DNA of 64,000 bases from Acinetobacter towneri DSM 14962 = CIP 107472 (GCF_000368785.1 NZ_KB849688.1:376943-440942), one strand, 5' to 3'; shown: positions 29,601 through 40,429, numbered from the stretch's first letter. Program-made: numbers and translations. Notes: generated from the letters alone by a model not told the origin.

Positions 29601-29813
29601 ATGGAAAATCGCATCATTCATGCATTTGTTTATGCGCTTTCTGGGGCTGTGTTAGGACTGATTTTAATTCCAGTCTGGGGACTCTTTATCAATACACAAA
29701 CCAGTCCTGTCAGTATCGTATTGGCATCATCACTCTTTTTTGCTATTTGGGGATTCTTATTTCCAAACAGTGTTAAAAATGTTTTTATGTATTTGTGGAA
29801 TTTTTTAAGATAG
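29601..29813 (+). CDS. Small two-helix membrane protein
   Basis: 70 residues. Two hydrophobic segments (about 6-30 and 38-58) joined by a short loop, no family I recognise. ATG 29601 follows AGGAAA by 7 bases; the open frame extends upstream to 29523 but overlaps the greA terminator, so the longer form is rejected. Stand-alone, between the greA terminator and a dispersed repeat. Confidence 0.6.
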   Translation: MENRIIHAFVYALSGAVLGLILIPVWGLFINTQTSPVSIVLASSLFFAIWGFLFPNSVKNVFMYLWNFLR

Positions 29814-29860
29814 ATACTTTAAGCTTTCAAATCACTAAAGTGTAGTGGTCAACTAATATT

Positions 29861-29906
29861 TTGAACATTCCCTCTCCTTCTAGGAAAGGGCTAGGGAGAG
29901 GTTCAA
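29861..29906. repeat. Dispersed CT/GA palindromic repeat
   Basis: TTGAAC (29861-29866) and CCTCTCC (29871-29877) are matched by GGAGAGG (29895-29901) and GTTCAA (29901-29906). The CCCTCTCC...AGGGAGAGG core is the same motif as in the spacer at 13229-13603, which marks it as a dispersed element. Confidence 0.65.
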
Positions 29907-29948
29907 AATTTCAGATATAATCCCCTCATCTCTCCACACGAAAAAACC

Positions 29949-30587
29949 ATGTCCGAAACGCTGATTAATTCCCCTGTTAAACACTGGTGCGAATTTGAGT
30001 TCATCTCCAAAACTGTGAAAAACCCCAACATCCACATCAAAGGCAATTACTCTTATTATTCAGCCTATTGGGATCAGGGTTTTGAACGTTGTGTGGTGCG
30101 TTATTTACATGACAAACCTGCAACAGCAGACAAGCCAATTGATCAATTACATATTGGCAATTTTGTCTGTTTTGGTGCGGAATGCGTGATTATGATGGGT
30201 GGCAATCAATTGCATCGCAGTGACTGGGTTTCGGCTTTTCCGTTTGATACTCGCAGTTTTGTTGCGGCAGGTGATACCACAATTGGCGATGGCTGCTGGA
30301 TTGGCAGTCGCGCCATGATTATGCAAGGTGTTGAACTAGGCGAAGGTGCAATTGTGGCGACAGGTGCAGTGGTTACGCAAGATGTACCGCCTTACGCTAT
30401 TGTGGCAGGTGTGCCTGCCAAAGTAATTAAATACCGCTTTAGTGAAACAGAGATTGCTCAACTTTTGGCGCTAAAACTGTATGATTTTGATGAAAAATAT
30501 TTACTGAAAATCCGCGAACAATTGCAGAGTAATGATGTCAATCAACTGATCGATTTTTTGACAAACATGCAAACAAAAAATGACTAA
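29949..30587 (+). CDS. CatB/Vat-like xenobiotic O-acetyltransferase family protein
   Basis: 212 residues, left-handed beta-helix acetyltransferase. The hexapeptide repeat region is clear (IGNFVCFGAECVIMMGG; TTIGDGCWIGSRAMIMQGVELGEGAIVATGAVV), followed by the family end VPPYAIVAGVPAKVIKYRF. The catalytic His sits in GGNQLHRSD. Members include type B chloramphenicol and streptogramin acetyltransferases but also many with unknown acceptors, so a resistance role must not be assumed. Stand-alone gene with a dispersed repeat just upstream. Confidence 0.85.
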   Translation: MSETLINSPVKHWCEFEFISKTVKNPNIHIKGNYSYYSAYWDQGFERCVVRYLHDKPATADKPIDQLHIGNFVCFGAECVIMMGGNQLHRSDWVSAFPFDTRSFVAAGDTTIGDGCWIGSRAMIMQGVELGEGAIVATGAVVTQDVPPYAIVAGVPAKVIKYRFSETEIAQLLALKLYDFDEKYLLKIREQLQSNDVNQLIDFLTNMQTKND

Positions 30588-30776
30588 AACTTTAGTTGAA
30601 TTGAAAGCACAGCTTCATAATTTCATGCTAAATTAAGGTGAAATAAGAACTTACAGCACTCAATTATCTTTATGAAATTACTGGGTTTTATTCTATATGA
30701 ATTCAGCGTAAGATAAGACAGGACTCAGAGCGAATATTTTATTAAAGTATTGAAATTACAATAAGGAGAAACACTC

Positions 30777-31217
30777 ATGGCTTACCAAAACATCCTCGTA
30801 CCAGTGGACGGTTCTGAAACTTCTTTTGCCGCTGTTGCAAAAGCTGCTGAACTTGCAAAAGCATTTGGTAGTAAAATCACTGTGGTACAAGTACTTACAC
30901 TTGACCCGTATATTGCTGCAGAATACATCACTGCAAACCAAACCAATGACTTGATTGAACGCGCTCGCGCTTCTATCGTAAAAACTTTAGAAGAAGCAAA
31001 GCAAAAATTCACTGAACAAGGTGTTGAAGCTGAAACTAAACTACTTGAAGGTCAAGTAATTGCACGCGAAATTACCAATGCTGCAAAAGACTTAAATGCT
31101 GACCTTATCGTGATTGGTTCACATGGCCGCACTGGCTTGAAAAAATTATTCTTAGGTAGCGTTGCGCAAAGCATCCTAAGTGAAGGTACAACACCTGTAT
31201 TGGTTGTACGTCAATAA
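30777..31217 (+). CDS. Universal stress protein, UspA family
   Basis: 146 residues, one Usp domain. N-terminal ILVPVDGSETSFAAVAKA and the C-terminal ATP-binding motif IGSHGRTGLKKLFLGSVAQSIL (G-x2-G-x9-G-S) are both intact, which suggests an ATP-binding type of Usp. AAGGAG lies 9 bases before ATG 30777, a strong site. Role in stress survival is a family-level inference. Confidence 0.94.
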   Translation: MAYQNILVPVDGSETSFAAVAKAAELAKAFGSKITVVQVLTLDPYIAAEYITANQTNDLIERARASIVKTLEEAKQKFTEQGVEAETKLLEGQVIAREITNAAKDLNADLIVIGSHGRTGLKKLFLGSVAQSILSEGTTPVLVVRQ

Positions 31218-31225
31218 GATTGCGT

Positions 31226-31253
31226 GTTCCTCATTTCTACGGAAGTGAGGAAC
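31226..31253 (+). terminator. Hairpin after the UspA gene
   Basis: 12-bp stem GTTCCTCATTTC / GAAGTGAGGAAC with one G-T pair and a TACG loop, 8 bases after the stop. Only a broken T-run follows, so termination may be weak. Confidence 0.55.
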
Positions 31254-31372
31254 TTCCCCTCTCATTTAGATTTCTTTGTTTGTTCTAAAATTTTTATTTG
31301 CAGCACTCTATTCAGCAAATTTTCTCAGTATCACCATATCTCAATATTAAACGCTCGATTTAGCAGCTCAGT

Positions 31373-31708
31373 TTAATTCTGCCATTGGTATTGTTTTAAA
31401 TTCACCTTTTCTGCAATTACCACAATCCCTTCTTCCTGTAATTTTAAAGTTTGTATATTTTCTCCTTGGGCGTTTAGTTTGCTTAGGCTAATTTTTCCTT
31501 GCGCATTAATCACCCGATGCCACGGCACAGTATGTTCTGCCGATAAATGCCTGAGGACATAACCGACCAAACGTGCATGTTTGGGCAGACCCGCTAGGCG
31601 TGCCACTTGCCCATAGGTCGCAACCTGACCTGCTGGAATCAAACACACCACGTTCAAAATCATGTGTGCTAATTCATCACTCGGTTTACGGCTTAACGTT
31701 GTTTGCAT
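31373..31708 (-). CDS. Alkyltransferase-like protein (ATL), MGMT family without the catalytic Cys
   Basis: 111 residues, resembling only the DNA-binding domain of O6-alkylguanine-DNA alkyltransferase. The motif read as PCHRV in active enzymes is PWHRV here (Trp63, codon 31520-31522), so the protein cannot accept an alkyl group. Such ATL proteins (E. coli YbaZ, S. pombe Atl1) bind O6-alkylguanine and hand it to nucleotide-excision repair. The DNA-binding IPAGQVATYGQVARLAGLP and RLVGYVLR segments are intact. No Ada-like domain attached. Confidence 0.9.
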   Translation of the reverse strand: MQTTLSRKPSDELAHMILNVVCLIPAGQVATYGQVARLAGLPKHARLVGYVLRHLSAEHTVPWHRVINAQGKISLSKLNAQGENIQTLKLQEEGIVVIAEKVNLKQYQWQN

Positions 31709-31736
31709 CTATCCACTCGCATTCATTTAGCCTATA

Positions 31737-31767
31737 AAAAAGGAGCGACTGGCAGCACTCCTTTTGT
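31737..31767 (-). terminator. Terminator of the ypfJ/DUF808 unit
   Basis: On the minus strand AAAAGGAG / CTCCTTTT stem with a 13-base loop, followed by T; 28 bases after the ypfJ stop. Confidence 0.8.
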
Positions 31768-31792
31768 TTATAAAACTTGATTTTTAAGTCAG

Positions 31793-32698
31793 TTAAATTG
31801 CGGCATTGAATGTATCACAATCACTGATCAAGCCTGATTTTAAGCCAGTCTGGAACCATTGTACGCGCTGTGCACTGGTACCATGCGTAAAGCTATCAGG
31901 CACGACTTGCCCACGTGCACGTTTTTGTAAATAGTCATCGCCAATTTTATGTGCCGCATCCATTGCTTCTTCAATATCACCTTGTTCGAGGAATTGAGTA
32001 CGTTGATGGTTATGATGCGCCCACACTCCCGATAAACAGTCCGCTTGTAATTCCTGACGTACCGAAAGCTGCTTACCCTGTACTTCGCTGACTTGCTGAC
32101 GTGCTTTATGCACTTGTTCTGAAATCCCTAAAATGGTCTGAATATGATGCCCAACTTCATGCGCCACCACATAGGCTTGAGCAAAATCGCCCGCCTGATC
32201 ATTTCGGCTTAATTCAGTCTGATTTTGTTCACCACCAATGCCCATTTGCTGACGCATGGCTTGGAAGAATGAAGTATCAATATATACTTTTTGATCGGCA
32301 GGACAATAAAATGGCCCCATTGCCGATTGTGCCATACCACAGCCAGAATTGACCACACCTGTAAATAACACCAGTTTAGGTGGTATATATTGGCTATTTA
32401 ACTGCTGCTGAAACACTTGTGACCACGTATCTTCTGTATCGGCCAAAACAGTGCCCACAAACTCCATCGCCTCTTGTTGTTCAGGAGTTGGATTATCTAA
32501 ACCTTTAGTTTCAGCACTTTGCGCATGTGAGGTGACTTGCTTGGTCGCTTGATAAGCCGATTGCGGATCGATGCCAAAGAACTTCCATGCAACAAAGGCC
32601 ACCACTAAGCCCAAAATACTGATACCGCCCGCTTTTGCTCCACCGCCACCACGGCGGTCTTCTACATTCGTGCTAACTCGACGACCTTTCCAACGCAT
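31793..32698 (-). CDS. ypfJ: YpfJ-family neutral zinc metallopeptidase-like protein
   Basis: 301 residues of the PF04228 type. N-terminal MRWKGRRVSTNVEDRRG is the family hallmark, then a single membrane anchor (about residues 26-42) and a zincin domain with VVAHEVGHHIQ and a downstream ELQADCLSGVWAHH that carries the third zinc ligand. Substrate unknown. ATG 32698 has AAGGA 8 bases upstream; an in-frame extension to 32782 overlaps the upstream gene and is rejected. It follows the DUF808 gene by 34 bases, likely one transcript. Confidence 0.9.
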   Translation of the reverse strand: MRWKGRRVSTNVEDRRGGGGAKAGGISILGLVVAFVAWKFFGIDPQSAYQATKQVTSHAQSAETKGLDNPTPEQQEAMEFVGTVLADTEDTWSQVFQQQLNSQYIPPKLVLFTGVVNSGCGMAQSAMGPFYCPADQKVYIDTSFFQAMRQQMGIGGEQNQTELSRNDQAGDFAQAYVVAHEVGHHIQTILGISEQVHKARQQVSEVQGKQLSVRQELQADCLSGVWAHHNHQRTQFLEQGDIEEAMDAAHKIGDDYLQKRARGQVVPDSFTHGTSAQRVQWFQTGLKSGLISDCDTFNAAI

Positions 32699-32732
32699 TA
32701 TTCTTATCCTTCTCTTAAACTCTGATAATAGA

Positions 32733-33659
32733 TTAAGCCGATTTAGACTTTGACCACACTTTTTGAACAAGTGCGACCACAATCACCACCAAGATGCCTG
32801 CCAAAATACCCACGACAAGGTTCATCAACATTGGCGTGACTGAACCTACAATACTGCCCATCGTTGGGATGTCTTGTACATACTCTACCGTATCTTCTGT
32901 GAAATGGTGCACAAAAGGAATAGCATGATTGATAATTCCTCCACCAACCAAGAACATCGCTGCAGTACCCACCACAGATAAAGTCTTCATTAAAATTGGA
33001 GCAAATGCCAGTAAACCACTCCCAATACGTTGTTTAAAATTGGCAGCTTGTTCTGTGAGGTATAAACCAATGTCATCAATTTTGACAATTAACGCAACGA
33101 ACCCATAGACACCCACCGTCATGGCAATCGCAATTAAACTTAATACTGTCACTTTGGTTAGAAAGCCTGCCGCAGCCACAGTCCCCAAAGAAATCACCAC
33201 AATTTCCGCCGATAAAATAAAGTCAGTACGCACAGCACCTTTAATTTTTTCGGTTTCATAAGCCGCAAGGTCTTGCTCAGTTTGAATTAGCTCAAGTTGC
33301 GCTTCTTTAGCCGTTTGGGCTTTTTTGTGTTGTAAGGTGTGCATGATTTTTTCCACACCTTCATAACTTAAAAATAGACCACCAACCACCAATAAAGGAT
33401 TGATTAACCACGGCGCAACGACACTAATTAATAACGCGAGCGGTACTAAAATTAGCTTATTGATGAATGAACCTTTAGCCACACGCCATACCACAGGCAA
33501 CTCACGCTCTGCACGTACACCACTGACTTGCTGCGCATTCAACGCCAAATCATCACCCAAAACCCCTGCGGTTTTTTTTGCAGCCATTTTGCTCATAACT
33601 GCCACATCATCTAAAACTGTTGCAATGTCATCTAATAAAAGTAATAAGCTGCTCGCCAT
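32733..33659 (-). CDS. DUF808 (YedI-like) inner-membrane protein
   Basis: 308 residues. The N-terminus [41 protein letters not shown] is diagnostic of DUF808/YedI. About five to six hydrophobic segments follow (near 73-100, 145-165, 168-190, 215-240, 275-300). No biochemical function is established for the family as far as I know. First gene of a two-gene unit with ypfJ. Confidence 0.88.
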   Translation of the reverse strand: MASSLLLLLDDIATVLDDVAVMSKMAAKKTAGVLGDDLALNAQQVSGVRAERELPVVWRVAKGSFINKLILVPLALLISVVAPWLINPLLVVGGLFLSYEGVEKIMHTLQHKKAQTAKEAQLELIQTEQDLAAYETEKIKGAVRTDFILSAEIVVISLGTVAAAGFLTKVTVLSLIAIAMTVGVYGFVALIVKIDDIGLYLTEQAANFKQRIGSGLLAFAPILMKTLSVVGTAAMFLVGGGIINHAIPFVHHFTEDTVEYVQDIPTMGSIVGSVTPMLMNLVVGILAGILVVIVVALVQKVWSKSKSA

Positions 33660-33850
33660 TGCGTTGTTATCCTTATATGATTTTCAAGTTATTTTAAAAC
33701 TGAATTTATATAGGGTCTGTATTTACTTCATTAATTTTTACAGCAAATTCTATTCAACTCACTTAAGGAAGTGACATTGAAAAATGTTATGCCTTACAAT
33801 ATAGCAATTCATCGGTACAGAGATGTCGTAGATACGACTTGGAATAAAAA

Positions 33851-34864
33851 ATGAGTAATCAAGATAATCGTCCTGTGATTTTGACAGGCGATCGTCCAAC
33901 TGGACAACTACATTTAGGTCACTTTGTGGGTTCTTTACGTTCACGTGTAGGTTTACAAGACTCACATCATCAACATCTGTTACTTGCCGATGCTCAAGCC
34001 TTAACTGACAATGCCGATAACTTTGAAAAAGTCCGTCGTAATATTATTGAGGTAGCAACCGATTATTTAGCGGTGGGGATTGATCCAACAAAAACCACCA
34101 TTTGCGTGCAATCTTGCCTGCCTGCATTAAACGAACTCACCATGTTGTATTTAAACTTCGTGACTGTGGCACGTTTGGAGCGTAACCCAACCATTAAATC
34201 TGAAATTCAGATGCGTGGTTTTGAGCGTGATATTCCTGCAGGTTTCCTGTGCTACCCTGTAGCTCAAGCAGCCGATATTACTGCATTTAAAGCAACGGTC
34301 GTTCCTGTAGGTGAAGACCAAATTCCAATGATTGAACAGACCAATGAAATTGTGCGTCGGGTGAATCGTCAAATTGGTCATGACTTGCTACCTGAATGTC
34401 AGGCATTGTTGTCAAATGTCGGACGTTTACCTGGTTTTGATGGTAAAGCGAAAATGTCAAAATCACTGGGCAATACCATTGTGTTAGATGCCACAGACAA
34501 AGACATTAAAAAAGCTGTCAATGCAATGTACACCGACCCAAATCACCTGCGTATCGAAGACCCAGGTCAGGTTGAAGGCAACGTAGTATTTACTTATTTA
34601 GATGCCTTCGATACCAACAAAGAAGAACTTGAAGAACTGAAAGCGCATTATCGTCGTGGTGGTTTGGGCGATGGTACGGTGAAAAAGCGTTTGGAAGGCA
34701 TTCTAAAAGAATTGATTGGGCCGATCCGTGAACGTCGTATCGAACTTGCTAAAGATCCTGACTACATTATGGATATTTTGAAAACAGGCACCGACAAATG
34801 CCGTGATATTACCCAGCAAACTTTAGATGAAGTGAAAGCTGGCTTGGGTGTATTCCGCTTCTAA
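33851..34864 (+). CDS. trpS: Tryptophanyl-tRNA synthetase
   Basis: Charges tRNA-Trp. 337 residues, class Ic Rossmann fold. The HIGH-type motif is TGQLHLGHFVGS and the KMSKS loop reads AKMSKSLGNTI, both intact. Activation-site residues in GFLCYPVAQAADI and PVGEDQIPMIEQTNEIVRR are as expected. ATG 33851 follows a GGAATA stretch, a weak ribosome site. Monocistronic, with a strong terminator and no visible T-box or leader attenuator. Confidence 0.98.
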   Translation: MSNQDNRPVILTGDRPTGQLHLGHFVGSLRSRVGLQDSHHQHLLLADAQALTDNADNFEKVRRNIIEVATDYLAVGIDPTKTTICVQSCLPALNELTMLYLNFVTVARLERNPTIKSEIQMRGFERDIPAGFLCYPVAQAADITAFKATVVPVGEDQIPMIEQTNEIVRRVNRQIGHDLLPECQALLSNVGRLPGFDGKAKMSKSLGNTIVLDATDKDIKKAVNAMYTDPNHLRIEDPGQVEGNVVFTYLDAFDTNKEELEELKAHYRRGGLGDGTVKKRLEGILKELIGPIRERRIELAKDPDYIMDILKTGTDKCRDITQQTLDEVKAGLGVFRF

Positions 34865-34888
34865 GCATTTTGTAGATACAAATATTTT

Positions 34889-34922
34889 AAAGTCTCTTAT
34901 TCACATGAATAAGAGACTTTTT
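34889..34922 (+). terminator. trpS terminator
   Basis: 15-bp perfect stem AAAGTCTCTTATTCA / TGAATAAGAGACTTT with a short loop and a brief T-run. Confidence 0.88.
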
Positions 34923-34976
34923 ATTTGAGTGAAAAATCAACATAAGATGACGTGATTCACAAAAAACACTTATTAC

Positions 34977-34999
34977 TTACGTGATTTAACATCACGTAA
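34977..34999. repeat. Perfect inverted repeat
   Basis: TTACGTGA-TTTAACA-TCACGTAA, 8-bp arms and 7-base spacer. Could be a dimer binding site controlling the small RNA candidate just downstream, or a hairpin in a longer transcript. Confidence 0.6.
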
Positions 35000-35039
35000 C
35001 CTGAATACTGCGGATTAGTATTTCTTCTCAGTTTAGTAT

Positions 35040-35153
35040 ACTTACATGCTTTAGGAGTAATCCTAATTTCATAACATTTCTCCGTTATCGAAGCTGTGAA
35101 AGCAGATTCGTTTTCATACGCAATGATCACCCCAATCATTGCGTATTTTTTTT
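35040..35153 (+). ncRNA. Candidate small RNA with its own intrinsic terminator
   Basis: A 12-bp stem ATACGCAATGAT / ATCATTGCGTAT (35116-35127, 35135-35146) with a 7-base loop and eight T is a strong plus-strand terminator, yet no plus-strand CDS precedes it after the trpS terminator. Upstream lie a TTAGGA-GTAA-TCCTAA hairpin (about 35051-35066) and a CGAAGCT...AGC...TTCG stem-loop. A -10-like TATACT sits at about 35037-35042. The 5' end is uncertain. Confidence 0.5.
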
Positions 35154-35402
35154 ATTTGAATCAGCTGTTTATACAGCTTGTTCAACAATAAAAAATCATT
35201 TCCCTAGATGCAAAAACTACTTGAACGGCTTTGTCGCACAAAGATTTCATAACTATATGATTTAAAAGTTTTGATTATTTTTTGATACAAAATTAAATTT
35301 ATTTAAATCAGATGCTTACATATTTATGCAACAAAGCAATACCAAATTAACTCTTATCATATACTTTATCTCTCAAATGTGGCTAATTTTTCAGCATAAA
35401 AA

Positions 35403-35422
35403 AATCCCCAATATTGGGGATT
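35403..35422 (-). terminator. sucD terminator
   Basis: Palindrome AATCCCCA..TGGGGATT followed on the minus strand by seven T; 36 bases after the sucD stop. Confidence 0.88.
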
Positions 35423-35458
35423 GAGCGCAGAATAAAATCAAGCTCTTCAAAATTTGAC

Positions 35459-36352
35459 TTATTTAAGCAAATCCTGATCTTTTAAGACTTGCCACATGGT
35501 AGAACCCAGTTCTGCAGGGCTACGGGTATAAGCAATTCCAGCACGCTCAAAGGCTGCAAATTTTTCTTCCGCAGTGCCTTTACCGCCTGAAATAATTGCA
35601 CCCGCATGTCCCATACGCTTACCTTTAGGTGCCGTCACTCCTGCAATATAACCCACCACAGGTTTGCTGACATTCGACTGGATATATTCCGCAGCCTCTT
35701 CTTCTGCTGTACCACCAATTTCACCAATCATAATAATCGCATCGGTATCTGGGTCGTCTTGGAACAGTTTTAAAGCATCAATTTGGTTCATACCTGGAAT
35801 CGGGTCACCACCAATCCCGATACAGGTCGATTGCCCTAAACCTAATTTGGTGGTTTGTGCCACAGCTTCATAGGTCAAAGTACCTGAACGTGAAATAATG
35901 CCAATTCGTCCTGGTTGATGAATATGCCCTGGCATGATGCCAATTTTACATTCACCTGGTGTAATCACACCTGGGCAGTTTGGTCCCACCAAACGTGTAC
36001 CATTGCCATTGGTTTCTAAATAACGCTTGGCTTTGAGCATGTCGATGGTTGGCACACCTTCCGTAATCACCACAATCAAACCTACTCCAGAATCGACTGC
36101 TTCTACAATCGAATCTAAAACAAACGGTGCAGGCACATAAATCACCGATGCATCTGCACCTGTTTCACGTACAGCTTCTTTCATGGTGTTAAATACAGGT
36201 AATTCCAAATGGGTTTGACCACCTTTTCCTGGCGTTACCCCACCCACCACTTTAGTTCCATAATCAAGTGCTTGTGCTGAGTGAAAAGTACCATTTTTAC
36301 CAGTGAAACCTTGTACCAATACTTTGGTGTCTTTATTAATTAATACGCTCAT
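35459..36352 (-). CDS. sucD: Succinyl-CoA synthetase alpha subunit
   Basis: With SucC converts succinyl-CoA to succinate with substrate-level formation of ATP or GTP. 297 residues. CoA-binding [11 protein letters not shown] near residue 16, and the phosphohistidine site [20 protein letters not shown] near the C-terminus, are intact. Starts 11 bases after sucC with GGAG upstream of the ATG, so the two are one transcript. Confidence 0.99.
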   Translation of the reverse strand: MSVLINKDTKVLVQGFTGKNGTFHSAQALDYGTKVVGGVTPGKGGQTHLELPVFNTMKEAVRETGADASVIYVPAPFVLDSIVEAVDSGVGLIVVITEGVPTIDMLKAKRYLETNGNGTRLVGPNCPGVITPGECKIGIMPGHIHQPGRIGIISRSGTLTYEAVAQTTKLGLGQSTCIGIGGDPIPGMNQIDALKLFQDDPDTDAIIMIGEIGGTAEEEAAEYIQSNVSKPVVGYIAGVTAPKGKRMGHAGAIISGGKGTAEEKFAAFERAGIAYTRSPAELGSTMWQVLKDQDLLK

Positions 36353-36363
36353 CCTGATTCTCC

Positions 36364-37530
36364 TTAAGCTTTCACTGCAGCAACAATTTTTTCTGCGGCA
36401 TCAGATAAGCCGTTTGCAGAAATAAGTTTTAATCCTGATTCATCGAGTAATTTTGCACCAAGTTCCGAGTTGTTCCCTTCTAGGCGAACCACTACAGGTA
36501 CCGTCACATTTACTTCCTGAACCGCTGCAATAATTGCTTCCGCAATCATGTCACAACGTACAATTCCACCAAAAATATTAATCAGTACGCCTTTAACCGA
36601 GTGATCTGCCAAAATAATTTTAAAGGCTTCAATTACGCGTTCTTTGGTTGCACCACCACCTACATCCAAGAAGTTCGCAGGCTGACCACCATAGAGTTTA
36701 ATAATATCCATAGTTGCCATTGCTAAACCTGCACCATTCACCATACAACCGATATTGCCTTCTAAAGCAACATAGTTCAGGTCAAATTCTGATGCACGCA
36801 ATTCACGTTCATTTTCTTGTGTTTTATCGCGCAGTGCCAAGACTTCAGGCAAACGATACTGCGCATTGGAATCAATACCGACTTTGGCATCGACACATAA
36901 AATGTCGCCATTTTCACGTACAGACAATGGGTTAATTTCAAATAAGGCAAAATCATTGTCGATAAATGCCTGATAAGCCGCTGTCATAATCTTCACAAAC
37001 TGCGTGATTTGACTGTCTTTGAGTTTTAATGCAAAAGCCACTTCACGTGCCTGAAATGGCAATAAACCCACTAAAGGATCAACTTCTACTTTAATAATTT
37101 TTTCTGGGGTTTCTTCTGCCACTTTCTCAATTTCAACACCACCTTCAGTAGATGCCATAAAAGTGACGCGACGGCTAGAACGATCTACCACTGCACCCAA
37201 ATACAGTTCACGCTCTACAGGATAAACATCTTCAGCCACTAAAATACTGTTTACAGGCTGACCATAGGCATCGGTTTGATAGGTGACCAAACGTGTTCCA
37301 AGAATTTGGTTGGCATAGTCTGCTGCTTCTTGTGCAGATTTTACGACCTTCACGCCGCCCGCTTTACCGCGACCACCTGCATGCACCTGAGCTTTCATCA
37401 CTGCAAATTTACCGCCCAGTTGCTCGAAAGCTTGCACGGCTTCTACGGCTGTAGTTGCCAAAATGCCTTCTTGTACTGGCATACCATATTTTTTTAATAG
37501 CGCTTTTGCTTGATACTCATGTAGATTCAT
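36364..37530 (-). CDS. sucC: Succinyl-CoA synthetase beta subunit
   Basis: 388 residues: N-terminal ATP-grasp domain ([37 protein letters not shown]) and C-terminal CoA-ligase domain with the FLDVGGGA loop and [10 protein letters not shown]. Nucleotide specificity cannot be read safely. AAAGG precedes the ATG by 8 bases. It is separated from lpd upstream by 174 bases that include a terminator, so sucCD may have a separate promoter. Confidence 0.99.
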   Translation of the reverse strand: MNLHEYQAKALLKKYGMPVQEGILATTAVEAVQAFEQLGGKFAVMKAQVHAGGRGKAGGVKVVKSAQEAADYANQILGTRLVTYQTDAYGQPVNSILVAEDVYPVERELYLGAVVDRSSRRVTFMASTEGGVEIEKVAEETPEKIIKVEVDPLVGLLPFQAREVAFALKLKDSQITQFVKIMTAAYQAFIDNDFALFEINPLSVRENGDILCVDAKVGIDSNAQYRLPEVLALRDKTQENERELRASEFDLNYVALEGNIGCMVNGAGLAMATMDIIKLYGGQPANFLDVGGGATKERVIEAFKIILADHSVKGVLINIFGGIVRCDMIAEAIIAAVQEVNVTVPVVVRLEGNNSELGAKLLDESGLKLISANGLSDAAEKIVAAVKA

Positions 37531-37672
37531 TGACTAACCTTTTACTACTTCTTTTATTCAGTTATCACCACCAATATCAAACCTGCGTTTTAATATTGCT
37601 TTCCTTGTGTGGTGTTTTTCCTATGCTCTTTACTTTTAGATGATTATTCCCATAAATACAACCATCAAATGC

Positions 37673-37700
37673 AAAAAGAGCGGCCTAAGCCGCTCTTTTT
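37673..37700 (-). terminator. lpd terminator inside the suc cluster
   Basis: GAGCGGC-CTAA-GCCGCTC stem with five A before and five T after. It stands between lpd and sucC although both lie on the same strand. Confidence 0.9.
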
Positions 37701-37704
37701 AGTT

Positions 37705-39192
<1,488 letters not shown>

Positions 39193-39198
39193 TTAGAA

Positions 39199-40413
39199 TT
39201 AAAGGTCAAGGATGAGTTTAGCTGGCTCTTCTAACAATTCTTTGATTGTTACAAGGAAACCTACAGCTTCTTTACCATCAATTAAACGGTGGTCATAAGA
39301 AAGCGCTAAGTACATCATTGGCAAGATTTCAACTTGACCATTTACCGCCATAGGACGCTCTTGGATTTTGTGCATGCCCAAAATTGCAGTTTGTGGCGTG
39401 TTTAGAATTGGTGTAGATAACAATGAACCGAAAGTACCACCGTTAGTAATGGTGAATGTACCGCCAGTCATATCTTCAATACCTAGCTTACCGTCACGTG
39501 CTTTATAAGCATAGTCACGAATACCGTTTTCTACTTCAGCGTAGTTCATGCGGTCTGTATCACGTAATACAGGAACCACTAAACCACGGTCAGAAGAAAC
39601 CGCAACACCGATGTCGTAGTAACCGTGATATACGATGTCTTCGCCATCAATAGAAGCGTTTACTGCTGGGTAACGTTTCAATGCTTCAGTTGCAGCTTTC
39701 ACGAAGAAAGACATAAAGCCTAAACGTGCACCATGACGTTTTTCAAATGCGTCTTTGTATTGTGCACGCATTTCCATGATTGGCTTCATGTTCACTTCGT
39801 TGAATGTTGTCAACATTGCAGTTTCTTGAGTCGCTGCAAGTAAACGCTCTGCAACACGCTTACGTAAACGTGTCATAGGAACACGTTTCTCGATACGCTC
39901 ACCTACCGCAACGCTTAATGGCGCAGCTGCAGCAGCAGGTTTAGCTTGATGATTTGCAACATCTTCTTTAGTGATACGACCACCACGACCTGTACCAGAA
40001 ACGTCTGCAGCATTGATACCTGTTTCAGTCAACGCTTTACGTACTGCTGGTGCTTGGTCAGCAACTGGTTGTGCACGCTCAACAACTGGCGCAGCGCCTG
40101 CTTCAGTTTTCGCCGCAGCTTGCTCTACTTGTGCTTCAGACTGAACTGCTTGAGTTTGAGCAGCGCCAGAAACAGCACCCGCTTCAAATTGAGCAATTAC
40201 TTCGTCAGAAAGAACTGTATCGCCTTCGTTTTTGATGATTGCAGAGATTGTGCCATCAGCAGGAGCGACTACTTCCAAAACAACTTTATCGGTTTCAATA
40301 TCACAGATCACTTCATCACGTGAAACTGCTTCACCTGGTTGTTTGTGCCAAGTTGCAATCGTACCGTCTGCAACTGACTCTGGAAATACCGGTGCTTTAA
40401 TTTCGGTTGCCAT
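39199..40413 (-). CDS. sucB: 2-Oxoglutarate dehydrogenase E2 (dihydrolipoyl succinyltransferase)
   Basis: Core of the OGDH complex; transfers succinyl from E1 to CoA. 404 residues. One N-terminal lipoyl domain with Lys in [12 protein letters not shown], an Ala/Gln/Glu-rich linker, the E3/E1-binding domain ([29 protein letters not shown]), then the catalytic domain with [16 protein letters not shown]. Sixteen bases downstream of sucA with a good AGGAG site. Confidence 0.99.
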   Translation of the reverse strand: MATEIKAPVFPESVADGTIATWHKQPGEAVSRDEVICDIETDKVVLEVVAPADGTISAIIKNEGDTVLSDEVIAQFEAGAVSGAAQTQAVQSEAQVEQAAAKTEAGAAPVVERAQPVADQAPAVRKALTETGINAADVSGTGRGGRITKEDVANHQAKPAAAAAPLSVAVGERIEKRVPMTRLRKRVAERLLAATQETAMLTTFNEVNMKPIMEMRAQYKDAFEKRHGARLGFMSFFVKAATEALKRYPAVNASIDGEDIVYHGYYDIGVAVSSDRGLVVPVLRDTDRMNYAEVENGIRDYAYKARDGKLGIEDMTGGTFTITNGGTFGSLLSTPILNTPQTAILGMHKIQERPMAVNGQVEILPMMYLALSYDHRLIDGKEAVGFLVTIKELLEEPAKLILDL

Positions 40414-40429
40414 TACTTCGAATCTCCTG

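Larger units (their letters stand above)
34923..35458. other. Gene-free region between trpS and sucD
   Basis: 536 bases without a credible CDS. It holds an inverted repeat (34977-34999), a candidate small RNA ending in a strong terminator (35040-35153), a 16-base hairpin AGCTGT-TTAT-ACAGCT (35163-35178), a possible insertion-sequence end (35227-35243) and the sucD terminator. A 60-codon minus-strand frame at 34957-35139 runs through these hairpins and is not supported. Confidence 0.7.

Noticed and set aside
29949-30587. Chloramphenicol resistance gene
   Set aside because: The beta-helix family match is clear but the acceptor is not; many chromosomal members are not resistance genes, so no resistance call is made.
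34957-35139. Minus-strand open frame of 60 codons after trpS
   Set aside because: It starts inside a terminator stem and crosses several hairpins, with no ribosome site or recognisable protein features.
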